From Tipula vernalis (lineage: Eukaryota > Arthropoda > Insecta > Diptera > Tipulidae), in assembly GCA_958295665.1 (NCBI GenBank), contig OY282560.1, forward strand, positions 258,549,368 to 258,613,367: a stretch of 64,000 nt of DNA, read 5' to 3'. The position numbers and the translations under genes were made by a program. The notes below the pieces were generated by a model. That model saw only the letters and a program-made list of their open reading frames with translations. It was not told the origin of the DNA and did no database searches. Shown here piece after piece: positions 53,920 to 64,000 of this stretch (the stretch's first letter is position 1; every line of letters begins with the position of its first letter).

Positions 53920-54930
53920 TGTTACGTTTTTGCCTTGTCAATCAAGGTTCGTATCACTGGATTGTGAATAATACAAACTCAATTCAATTTATCACCAACG
54001 AATTTATTTATTTCACAAAATTTATTACAACACAGTTTATCAATCAAAATTCACAAAATCACTTTATATAAATTATTCTTAAATTTTACTGATCACTTTT
54101 ACTTTATTTATCGCACTACGACACTTTTTAAATCACTTTTTAATTCCTTTTAATCTTTATACTATCGCGTACCAAATATTACTGATCCAATTCGATTTCG
54201 TTCGCCTTTTTATATACACAAACCAAACTTCTAGAAAGCTCATGATTTTTCTAGTTAGAATAGTGTATAACAATTGTATCATGGAAAATTCCATTTAGAA
54301 CAGTTTAACATTGAGCTATTAATTTTAACTTATTCTATTACACACTAGGTGTCACCGTCACACTACCCCCCACCTAAGCCTGTTCGTCCTGAAAGGTTTT
54401 TTCGGGCTAACTTCACATACATAATGTTACGTTTTTGCCTTGTCAATCAAGGTTCGTATCACTGGATTGTGAATAATACAAACTCAATTCAATTTATCAC
54501 CAACGAATTTATTTATTTCACAAAATTTATTACAACACAGTTTATCAATCAAAATTCACAAAATCACTTTATATAAATTATTCTTAAATTTTACTGATCA
54601 CTTTTACTTTATTTATCGCACTACGACACTTTTTAAATCACTTTTTAATTCCTTTTAATCTTTATACTATCGCGTACCAAATATTACTGATCCAATTCGA
54701 TTTCGTTCGCCTTTTTATATACACAAACCAAACTTCTAGAAAGCTCATGATTTTTCTAGTTAGAATAGTGTATAACAATTGTATCATGGAAAATTCCATT
54801 TAGAACAGTTTAACATTGAGCTATTAATTTTAACTTATTCTATTACACACTAGGTGTCACCGTCACACTACCCCCCCACCTAAGCCTGTTCGTCCTGAAA
54901 GGTTTTTTCGGGCTAACTTCACATACATAA
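53920..54930 (-). repeat. Two extra tandem LTR modules (505 and 506 bp)
   Basis: Full 443-bp LTRs on the minus strand lie at 53920-54362 and 54425-54867. Each is followed by ctaccccccacctaagcctg and ttcgtc (the purine tract and the last bases of Pol, read in reverse). Each then joins abruptly to tgaaaggttttttcgggcta and acttcacatacataa, the outer edge of the foldback element, before the next LTR starts. The only difference noticed is six versus seven C in the tract. The junction repeats exactly, so this is a tandem duplication, not separate insertions. Confidence 0.9.
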
Positions 54931-57900
54931 TGTTACGTTTTTGCCTTGTCAATCAAGGTTCGTATCACTGGATTGTGAATAATACAAACTCAATTCAATT
55001 TATCACCAACGAATTTATTTATTTCACAAAATTTATTACAACACAGTTTATCAATCAAAATTCACAAAATCACTTTATATAAATTATTCTTAAATTTTAC
55101 TGATCACTTTTACTTTATTTATCGCACTACGACACTTTTTAAATCACTTTTTAATTCCTTTTAATCTTTATACTATCGCGTACCAAATATTACTGATCCA
55201 ATTCGATTTCGTTCGCCTTTTTATATACACAAACCAAACTTCTAGAAAGCTCATGATTTTTCTAGTTAGAATAGTGTATAACAATTGTATCATGGAAAAT
55301 TCCATTTAGAACAGTTTAACATTGAGCTATTAATTTTAACTTATTCTATTACACACTAGGTGTCACCGTCACACTACCCCCCACCTAAGCCTGTTCGTCC
55401 CGAACAGGACCCAAATCACCTCCTCTGTATAGGGCCAGCCTCTCCAAATGCACCACCTTTGGTTTACCTCGATGTCCCTTCCGTATCCGATAAACCACGT
55501 CGTTCATCCTTGTGATGACAATATAAGGTCCTTCCCATGCTGGTTGCAGCTTCGGTGATAATCCCTTTTTCCGTTGCGGGTTGTGAAGCCATACTAATTG
55601 CTCTTCCTGGAAGCCCTGGTTATTTGCTCGTATGTCATATCGAGCCTTCATCCGGTCACTTGACATCCGTATTTTCTCCCGTACAAATTGATGAATCTCA
55701 TTAAGTTCCTCTTTCATTCGGTCTACGTAATCTTGTCCACATAAAGCCGATGATGGTACAGCCCCAAACTTTAGATCTCCAGGTAACCGTAGATTATCTC
55801 CAAATAACGTTTTAGCTGGTGTCATTCCGGTTGTGTCATGTATAGCTGATCGATAGGCCATCAGAAACATCGGTATATGTCGATCCCAGTTGCGTTGGTT
55901 TTTCTCAACGACCTTTGCTAGATATTCCTCCAATGTACCATTGAATCTTTCCACCATACCGTCAGACTGTGGATGCAAAGGCGTTGTTCTCGTTTTATTT
56001 ATACCGAGCATCTGGCATATTTCTTGAAACACCACCGATTCAAAATTCCGTCCTTGATCGGTATGAATCTCCATCGGCACTCCAAATCTGCTAATCCAAT
56101 TGTTTACCACGGCATCAGCTATTGTTGTCGTCTCCTGATTGGGAATGGGGTACACCTCCGGCCATTTGCTGAAATAATCCATGATTACTAGCACATATTT
56201 GTTGCCGCTCTCAGTGGTGGGAAATGGGCCCGCTACATCCATTGCAATTCTTTCGAATGGTGCTCCAACGTTATATTGCTTCATGGTTCCACGACTTTTG
56301 CGTGCGGGTCCCTTCACCGCCGCACATTGGTCACATTTTTGGCACCATTCTATCACAGACTGCCTACATCCTGCCCAGTAGAATCGTTGACGTATCTTTG
56401 CTAGAGTTTTATTAATTCCAAGGTGGCCCCCACTTGCTCCTCCATGATACTCATTCAGAATTTCTACAATCCGGCACTTTGGTATCACCAGCAACAATTG
56501 CTTCACTTTGCCATCCGTGCTTTCCCACAATCGTTTTAAACAGCCATTCTCAAGACGGAGGCTATCCCATTGAGCCCAATAAGCCTTGACAATGGGAGTT
56601 TTGTCCGCGATCTCGCTCCAAGTTGGCCGGTGTTCCTTTTCCTTCCATTCCATTATAACTGATAAATCCGTATCATCCAATTGCTCTTTCCTGATCATTT
56701 CGTCGGTCCACTCCTCATCAGGCAGCACTTGCGTAAGCCTAACGTCGATGGTGCCTTCCTTTGCTTCAACATGGCCACAATGTTTACATTCTACTGGACA
56801 CGGCCGTCTTGATAATGCGTCGGCATTTCTGTGTGCACTTCCCTTCCGATGTTCAATTTGGAAATCGTAGCTTTGAAGACGTTCAATCCAGCGTGCTACT
56901 TGTCCCTCTGGATTCTTAAATTGTAACAGCCACCGTAAAGCGCCGTGATCTGTCCGTAAATGGAATTTTTGGCCATAAAGATACTTATGGAAATGCTTGA
57001 CACACTCCACTATAGCCAACAATTCTTTCCGTGTCACGCAGTAATTACGCTCCGGTTTTGATAATGTTTTGGAGAAGTACGCAATAACTCTTTCTTGACC
57101 ATTAATTTTCTGTGATAACACACCTCCTATACCGTCATTACTTGCATCGGTGTCCAAAATAAATTTCACGTTGGGTATAGGGTACGCGAGGATTGGCGCG
57201 GCACACAACCGTCTCCTTAGTTCCACGAATGCTTCTTCCTGGTCATTCTTCCATTCGAATGCCTTGTTCTTCCTGGTCAACTCGTGTAAACTCTTGGCGA
57301 TGTTGGCGAATCCTGGCACGAAGCGTCTATAATAGGTGCACAATCCGAGAAAGCTTCGTAATTCGTGTAAATTTTTAGGTCTTGGCCAGTTCTTAACCGC
57401 TGCGATCTTTTCTTCGTCGGTGTGAATTCCATTAATCGTTACGAGATGACCCAAATATTTGACTTCAGTTCTGAACAGCTTACACTTCTTTGGACTTAAC
57501 TTCAATCCGGCAGCCTGTATCCGATCCAAAACTTCCGCCAAGTTCTTTAGATGCTCGTCAAAATCCTTCCCCATAACGATGATGTCGTCCAGATATATTA
57601 GGCAAGTCTTCCAATGTAATCCCTTTAACACGCGCTCCATTAATCGTTCAAAAGTCGCAGGGGCATTACATAATCCGAACGGCATAACATTAAATTGCCA
57701 AAGTCCGTTACCCACACTGAACGCTGTTTTCTCGCGATCTTCCTCATGGACTTCCACCTGCCAATAGCCGCTTTGTAGATCTAATGTCGAAAATATTTGA
57801 GCACCCGATAATGTGTCTAACGTGTCATCGATCCTTGGCAGTGGGTAGCTATCTTTTTTCGTCACAGCATTGAGTTTTCGGTAATCAACGCAAAATCTCA

Positions 57901-59036
57901 TGCTACCGTCCTTCTTCTCGACCAATACTACCGGTGAGCTCCATGGGCTATTAGATGGTTCAATTACTCCTGCTGCCTGCATATCTGTTACCATTCGATT
58001 GACTTCTTGTTGTTTTGCCAAAGGTAGTCTCCTGGGTGGTTGACGAATTGGCATCTCTGCTCCCGTATCAATGCGGTGCTTTACCATTGAGGTCCTTCCG
58101 TTATTATCCGATGTACTGCAGAATATGGACGTGTACCGTTTGAGTAGTTGATGTGCAGAATTTTTCTGTGCCTCGGTAAGATCTTCGGTCAATTTCTGCA
58201 TAAGTTGTTCTACCATTTCTTTCTACCCTTGCATGTCGGCTTTTTCAACCGGACTTCTCTGTTCACACTTTACTATAGTTGAAACCTCGTTACATTTGCC
58301 GATAACTGTCCCTTTCTTGATGGTTTTCGTCTTATCCGAGAGATTTAGAGTCCTAATTGGTACTCTATAGTCGTTGTCTGGTTTAACTAGGGCTTTCCCG
58401 ATTATAATTTCCTTGGCTCCGTTCTCCTCTTCGTTAGCTTCCACAACCCACAACCTGGGTGACCCAGAACCTCCCTCCAATTTTCCCCATAGGATCGTCT
58501 CCGAATTCGGTGGCAGCTTCTCCCGATGATCAATAATAATTCGCCTGATAGTTGCTCCGGCACTGCTAGATTGAAGTGGCAACTCGATGTTATCGTAACT
58601 TAAAACTCCTCGTCCAACATCCACCACGAAGCCATTTGCCCTCATGAAGTCCATCCCCATTATGACTTCATCCACAATATCTGCAATCAGCACTTCGTGT
58701 TGGAAAAGAGTTCTCCCGATTTTTATTTTCACGATCTTTTTGCCTTTTATTATTGAACTATCTCCAGTTGCTGTTTGTAACTTTAATCCATTAGCTGGTT
58801 GTACATCTCCATCGATCAGATCTTTACGGACAATCGTGTGATTTGCTCCCGTATCCAGAGTGATGATGCAATCCGTGCCATCAATGTCGCCTTTGATTGT
58901 TAAGCTGTCACCGCCTCTTGCTACTTTCGAAACGCGGATGGAGGTTATGGGGCAATCGGTTGTGGGAGTCAGCTTCTGCCCCTTTAAGCTGACTCGTTGT
59001 AGTTTAACGGCTCCGCCGTCATTTGGCCTTCTTGGA
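54931..59036 (-). mobile_element. Ty3/gypsy retrotransposon, copy 2, 5'-truncated
   Basis: It is inverted relative to copy 1. The 3' LTR is 54931-55373, followed (read leftward on the minus strand) by Pol up to about 59036. Homology to copy 1 stops at the point equal to about 44859 in copy 1, near the start of the Gag-Pol overlap. The 5' LTR and almost all of Gag are therefore missing. Beyond the break lies unrelated MITE-like DNA. The two Pol copies differ at only about ten residues of more than a thousand, so both derive from a recent common source. Confidence 0.9.
55385..59020 (-). pseudogene. Pol of gypsy copy 2, with one nonsense codon
   Basis: Protease-side sequence (58223 up to about 59020, open at 58223-58732) and RT to integrase (55385-58216) are in the same frame. 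They are separated by one TAG at 58220-58222, where copy 1 has CAG (in the phrase gggCAGaaagaa). Downstream of it RT (IYLDDIIVMG), RNase H (DTDASNDGIGG) and integrase residues match copy 1. Small differences include QKL for QKW, QEV for QEL, QRN for QRH and EEQL for EGQL. Without Gag, a 5' LTR or an uninterrupted frame this copy cannot act on its own. Confidence 0.88.
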
Positions 59037-60000
59037 AAGTGTATTTATCTTTGTAGTGTAGACTGCGTGTCGAAAATTATGGGGCTATTATGAAATTTTT
59101 GCCGCGCGCTTTTTTTTCGACAACGTCGAAAATTAACTATTATGAAATTATTCGACGCTCTTTTTTTGCGATCATATCGAAAATTTTCCTGTTATGAAAC
59201 TTTCTTTTCGTTAAAGTCGAACAATATGCGATTGCTCTTGAGGTGACGAATGCATATACATAGCATACGCGTGTGTTCAATAATAAATCGTGAGATAAAA
59301 AATTTCAGTTATTCAGTTCGTAACGTATATTTTCATTTTAATTTTTGTTTTTTATTTTCCGCCTAATTAATAAATTAATATTAATTTAATTTTTTTAAAT
59401 TTTTTTTCGATATTGAATACGTTTATGCTCAGAGTCGACTCATCTTTTAGTTAACTTTGGATCATCTTGTAGTTATCTTTTTTAGCGTTTATACTGCAGA
59501 GTCAAATCGTAGTCGAGTCGAAACTAGGTTGAAACCGAGTCAGAAACGTCAAAAAAAAATCATTTACTATCGTATGTTTATATGTTTTTCTTGTATTATT
59601 TTCTGAATTTTATAAAAATAAAATGACAAAGTTTTATTGCCACACAAAAATCGAAGATTCGCACACGAATTAAGAAATTAAAATGGTGTCTTTTTCTTAC
59701 TATTTTTTTGTTGTTTTTATTTTTCGACTCGACTCCGTTTATAGTGAAGGTTTTTAGAGTTAACTCGACTCGACCCTAGAAATTTTTTAGGTCGAGTCGA
59801 GTTAACTACAAGATGACTCGACTCCGTTTATAGTAAAAGTTAACCTAGGTTCAAACCAGGTTGAACCCTAAGCATAAACGTACTCATTGTCGAATAATTC
59901 ATAATAGCTATTTTCGACCTTGTCGAGTTAGTCAACAACGTCGAAAATTTGCGATGTCGAAAATTTCATAATGGGGCATGCAAAACGACATTTAACTTTT
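59037..60000. mobile_element. MITE-like foldback with gtcgaaaatt motifs, hosting a second MITE
   Basis: The left part begins near 59070 with atggggctattatgaaattt. The right part near 59960-59982 gives, inverted, atgccccattatgaaatttt. The motif gtcgaaaatt and its relatives recur throughout both parts in both orientations. Near the centre lies the 473-bp MITE 59414-59886, so this element was an insertion target. The edges are approximate and no coding sequence is seen. Confidence 0.5.
59414..59886 (-). mobile_element. 473-bp MITE, copy 2
   Basis: The inverted counterpart of 28750-29223. It starts tgaatacgtttatgctcaga and ends with the complement of tgagtacgtttatgcttagg. Internal phrases (cactcgactccgtttatag-like repeats, gtcgagtcgagttaactaca) match copy 1 throughout, with scattered substitutions. 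Confidence 0.85.
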
Positions 60001-60241
60001 ACCAGACACTAGGTGGCAGCATGTCATTTTAAAGGATAGCTTTAAATTTGACGTTTCGTTTTTATACTGAAATATATGGTTAAATTTAGGTGGATCTAAT
60101 AAATTTATTCATTTTTATTATATTAAACGTTAAATTAACAACAGCATAGGAGAAAAATATAAAAAATATTTCTTACTTCCCTGTTTATTAAAAAAATTGT
60201 TGTTCTTTCGTTTAATTTTATTTGAAAAAAAGACTACAAAA

Positions 60242-60789
60242 ATGGTTACAACCTGTTGTGTGCCGAAATGCAACAACAAATTTTCAAAAAATTGTATAAA
60301 ATTTCATCGGTTTCCGTACCAACATGTTTTAAAACAAAAGTGGATTATAAAATTACGGCTAGGAAAATATCCCTCAAAATGGTTCCTAGTTTGTAGTGCT
60401 CATTTTGATGAAAATGATTACAAGATAAATAATTTTGGTAGGTTTCATCAAGACAAGACATATTTCACATATTAATGATAATTTTTGCAAAGGAAATATT
60501 TGATTTATTTGTAGGCGTTAACAAAGTGCTTAAACGTGGTTCAATACCTTCAAAAAATATCCCGCTAAGGAAATTTGAAAGTACTGGTAAACACAGTGCA
60601 AAGGAACGCGAAAAACAGCACAGCCAGAGGATGCCCTCTTTATTGACAAATTCATCAACAGTTCAAGACCAAATATCAAAACAAGTGACCTCTTCATTGC
60701 AGGTATAGTAATTGCAATACAATAATAAATTAGATAATAATTGCTATAATATTGTTTATGGAATATTATTATAGGCAAACTCGTCTTGA
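60242..60789 (+). CDS. Small THAP-domain protein, three exons, 132 aa
   Basis: Exons 60242-60437, 60515-60702 and 60775-60789, all GT-AG and in frame. Residues ~4-60 form a THAP zinc finger: CCVPKC, the FHRFP motif (IKFHRFPYQH), the tryptophan in KWIIKLR, and the CSAHF end, so the C-x3-C...C-x2-H ligands are all present. The tail is short, polar and basic with no catalytic domain. THAP fingers bind DNA and are shared by host regulators and by P-element-like or Kolobok-like transposases, so this may be a host gene or a transposon remnant. A preferred ATG at 60242 (aaaATGg) is chosen over the earlier one at 60197. An aataaa signal follows near 60957. Confidence 0.6.
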
Positions 60790-63655
60790 TACGGCTCCTT
60801 TTCAACTGGGAATGGCTGCTGACACGCCGCAGGGACAACTTTTATTGGACATCGGCTCCTACTTAGGTCAAGACCTTGCCATAAGTTTAATCTAGAAAGT
60901 ATTTGTTTATAATTTGATTTATGATTAGGTAATAACAGAATAAAAATCACCTGTTTAATAAATCTTTTTTATTTCCTGTGGTTTTCGCTCTTAAGAGATT
61001 TAATTTTTTTTTTAATTCAACAACATTTGCTATTTTCTCTGCTATATTTACTCAAATATTCTGAAACTATTTTAAATGATGAACAACACTAAACTACATG
61101 TATAAAACTTAATTCTAAGCAAGCAATTAATATGCAACCAAAAACCCAACATGAAACCATTTTTAAATATTTATAACTAGTGCGATAGAAACGGAGGAAA
61201 CAAAACTTTTTGAGGTTAAAAGTATTTCACTATATTAAATAGAATTTAATTAAAAACCCGAATGGTTTTTGTTTAACCATATAACATTTCACTTATTTAA
61301 AACTATTCTTTTTATTGACACTACTTAGAAATATTTTAAAATATAAAAATTGTTTCATGTTAATTATTTTTACTATAAATTTTGATGGAAAACACAAATG
61401 ACATTTTTGATTCTATCCTGGAAACGAACGTGCTGCCACAAAAAAGGCGGCAAGTATTTTTACTATATGCATGCCCCATAGACCCCCTGGTTCTTTTGGC
61501 ATGTCCCTACCTTCAAAAATTATGTGACTGACATTCCACCCCTGGGGTGCTATTCTTGAACCATTACGAAAACTTTCGTATTGCGAGTTAGTGTCAAAGT
61601 ATTACGAAAACCCTAAAATCGTATTCTTGAAATCGGATTACGAAAATTTTCGCAACGGAACGTTACTAAAATTTTCGTAATGGTTTTTTCGTTTCCCATT
61701 GCATTTCGTAATGAAATCATTTGGATTTTTGTGTTAATTATATTGATTAGGATGTTCATAAAACTCAATATTTTCTATTCTCAATATTTTATAAAAAAAG
61801 TGAAAACAAAAGCGTACCAATTTTTTCTTTGTTTCACGTGTTCTTAAAAATATGTATTATTTATTTCGAGATAACGATGTACATTCTCGTAACTATGCAT
61901 TCGGTTTTGTTTACTACCTAACTAGAACAAAACCATATTTTCTTCTAAATTTTTGTATTTACATGTCGTATACCTAAATCTTGGGATATTTTTTTAAATG
62001 CTTGACCACTTTCTAATTTTAAACAATACGTGTAAGGGTAAGAGATTTTTTCGTAATTGACAATTGGTTATAGCGGACAAAAATGGAATATGTGATTCAA
62101 TACAACAAAAATATGTTATTTAAAGCTATATTGCCTATTTAACTTTTATATTTATTTGTTAAAATTGTAATGATTGGAAATTAATTAATGCAATGTGTAA
62201 TTTAAAGTGTGATTTTTATCATTCATTAAGTTCATTTGGAATAATTTTGTTTTATCATTTTAAATGCCTTGTCTTCAAACATTACGAAAATTTTCGTAAT
62301 GCACAATATTTTCGTAATCGTAATGGTGAAATCATAAATTAGTATTCTTGAAGCCATTACGAAAATTACGAAGAGAGGAATAAAAAACTAAGAAGGTTTC
62401 GAAAGAGATGATTAAAAATGTTAGTTTAGTTTAGTATAACTGAGAATATTAAGCGAAGCGGACGCTTTCTTTACTTAAAATTATAAATTGTTGTGAATTT
62501 TTGTCAATAATGGCTTATTTATTTAATATTAAATTAAATATATTAAAAATGATTGTGTATGCTACTTTTCCATTTTAAGGGAAAATTACTTCGGTCTAAA
62601 AAGACCAATGTATTGAAATCTTGTCAAAAATGGCCAAACATTTGTTTGATCCAAAATCATTTATCTCGACGTTTTGAAAGTCCTTGAGTTCGAAAAAAAA
62701 AAAGAAAAAATATGTCTGTCCGTCTTTCTGGACGTCTGGATGTCTGTACCCATGATATCTCGAAAATCGCTTATCCGATTTAGAATTTTTTTTCCAAAAA
62801 TCTGTTTTTATGGTACTGCGGTACATATGATTGTATGATGGTACGATTGAACGATGATATAATGTTATGTCGTGTATGATGGCATGATGGTTTGATGGTG
62901 TGGTAGTACGTATGATCCTATACAATGCCAGTACATAAAAAGCCATGAAAAAAAAACTTGTAGTGGTGTTAAAGCAATAAAGATTTTTATTTTCCAATGG
63001 AACGTAAACACAATCATATGGGATTTTGTGTTGCCTTTATTTTCAATTTAAATGAAAATTTTTATTGATAAATAGAAATAATTTTAAATTAAATACAATC
63101 TGTTTCGTCGGTAAGTGACCCCTTGTGTGTTGGTGATAGCTTTTCACATTTTTCATCATATCTCCCAAGGTATGGGCTCGATTTTAATTCTGTTTGCGGT
63201 TTTTTAAAGCTTATGAGTCACTTTATTGGTTAATTTGCACACTAAGCCAGGTTTTTGTAAAGAATGTAACAAATTATGGGAAAATCACATTTTTTTACTT
63301 AAACGATTTTTTTATTTAAAAAAACCTCTACTTTTTAAAAAAAATGAACTGTAATTCGAAAAAATGTCCCATGACATGGTTATTTTATTTATAATTATTA
63401 AAACATTATTACTACCTAACTCAAAAAATATTCGAACACTAATTTGTCGAAAAAATGGCGTTTGTAGCCGTTTAGGTATAGTGATGTTATCTAACCAAAT
63501 CTTTTAAATGATCGAAAACTCAAATTGGTAAGTAATAATAAATAGTTCAGTTGTTCGCTAACCGATCGTGTGACAATATGTACTCTCAGTGTTCTGTGTT
63601 TTAACAATTTTAAGTTTGTGTGATAATTAAAAGGACAGTTTGTGTTAAGTAAACG
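60790..63655. other. AT-rich, repeat-containing DNA without a supported gene
   Basis: It contains a region (61550-62400) with many copies of attacgaaaattttcgtaat-like palindromes. It also has a degenerate tract of tgatggta, tgatggt and related phrases (62820-62920) that looks like a decayed minisatellite. The 133-codon minus frame at 62596-62997 is translated from this low-complexity tract and is not supported as a gene. Confidence 0.45.
61550..62400. repeat. Palindromic repeat region, acgaaaattttcgt motif
   Basis: The phrase tattcttgaaccattacgaa at the left recurs in the same orientation at the right (tattcttgaagccattacga near 62343). The 14-bp palindrome acgaaaattttcgt and variants occur around 61645, 62285 and 62320. 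This probably reflects one or more MITEs; terminal repeats could not be fixed. Confidence 0.55.
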
Positions 63656-63659
63656 CTCA

Positions 63660-64000
63660 CACATTTGCGTGATCTACCACCTTCTCATGTAGCCGATATG
63701 CATTTTGTAAACCTGTTTTGTAATGGAAATGCACGCGTTGCTGTCGAAAAATACAGGCGTCGATATCCAACAGGCCAGTACTTGGGTATATGACATTCAT
63801 TGCAATAAATCGACGTTTTTCCGAACAAGGATTATTCCAACAACAACACGATTCCAGCGTGAATATTAACATACACGTTGGAAGAGGATTTATTACGATT
63901 AATACGCGCTGACCCTACGGCAAGTATCAGCTGCCTGTCTATTAGATTAGGCATATCGAGGTCAAGAAGGCCTTAATCCTTATCACTTCCGTCGTGCTCA
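63660..64000 (+). pseudogene. Mariner/IS630-like transposase start (DUF4817-type helix-turn-helix), cut by window end
   Basis: Near 63670 the plus strand gives LRDLPPSHVADMHFVNLFCN followed by GNARVAVEKYRRRYPTGQY, matching the DUF4817 helix-turn-helix found in insect transposase-like proteins (MHF-x-YG-x-x-x-GNA-x-x-A-x-x-x-Y-x-x-RFP). A stop and frame change follow. Near 63870-63960 another frame reads LEEDLLRLIRADPTASISCL and RLGISRSR, the second helix region. The catalytic domain would lie beyond 64000. Already broken here, so a remnant. Confidence 0.55.

Noticed and set aside
54349..54576. 75-codon plus-strand frame over the LTR junction
   Set aside because: It spans LTR and junction sequence with no family resemblance; a by-product of the tandem LTR module.
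55973..57767. Several plus-strand frames of 60-100 codons in gypsy copy 2
   Set aside because: Identical to antisense frames of copy 1 Pol; shadows of the coding strand.
62596..62997. 133-codon minus-strand frame
   Set aside because: Composed largely of a decayed tgatggt-type minisatellite and an A/T run; no domain resemblance.

Overview
The window looks like transposon-dense, AT-rich chromosomal DNA from an insect, most likely a dipteran. This is inferred from an Attractin/distracted-type gene with short GT-AG introns, a Jockey-type LINE, Ty3/gypsy, Tc1/mariner, piggyBac-like and PIF/Harbinger remnants, and DUF4806 transposon genes. No bacterial operons, CRISPR arrays or rRNA genes are visible. 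Only about three loci look host-like: an unrecognised minus-strand gene with internal protein repeats (23985-27381), an Attractin-like gene (38525-42307, cut by an in-frame TAG), and a small THAP-domain gene (60242-60789).

Layout. 1-6250: AT-rich DNA and a decayed CR1/jockey-like LINE on the minus strand, with a tRNA-like SINE inside. 7266-7532: Harbinger transposase scrap. 7917-15403: a 7.5-kb DNA transposon with CACCC ends and a TA duplication. It carries a split, frameshifted transposase (+) and an apparently intact four-exon DUF4806 gene (-) tail to tail, and a piggyBac-like element (TTAA duplication, 12826-14237) is nested in it. 15404-23511: hairpins, MITEs, a decayed gypsy RT, a C2H2 and endonuclease fragment pair, an unusual interleaved inverted repeat (21437-22214) and an internally deleted LTR retroelement. 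23985-27381: the unknown gene, with several MITEs upstream. 29774-32331: a second, diverged transposase plus DUF4806 module. 32716-37769: a near-complete Jockey LINE with a 13-bp target-site duplication, its ORF1 split by a MITE. 37771-38242: MITE. 38525-42307: Attractin-like gene.

42980-59036 is a recent retroelement complex. A Ty3/gypsy element (SAP-domain Gag, complete Pol) is followed by a foldback element: a dead Tc1-like transposase between opposed arrays of a ~172-bp satellite. Then come three tandem copies of an LTR module and a second, oppositely oriented, 5'-truncated gypsy copy with one nonsense codon. 59035-64000 holds MITEs, the THAP gene, palindromic repeats and the start of a mariner-like transposase that runs off the window.

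How the parts relate: most of the sequence is nested insertion history. The best candidates for undescribed biology are the transposase + DUF4806 transposon, the satellite-armed Tc1-like foldback, the tandem LTR module, and the A-B-A'-B' inverted repeats. Exon joins were read by eye from GT-AG signals and reading-frame continuity; no similarity search was run.
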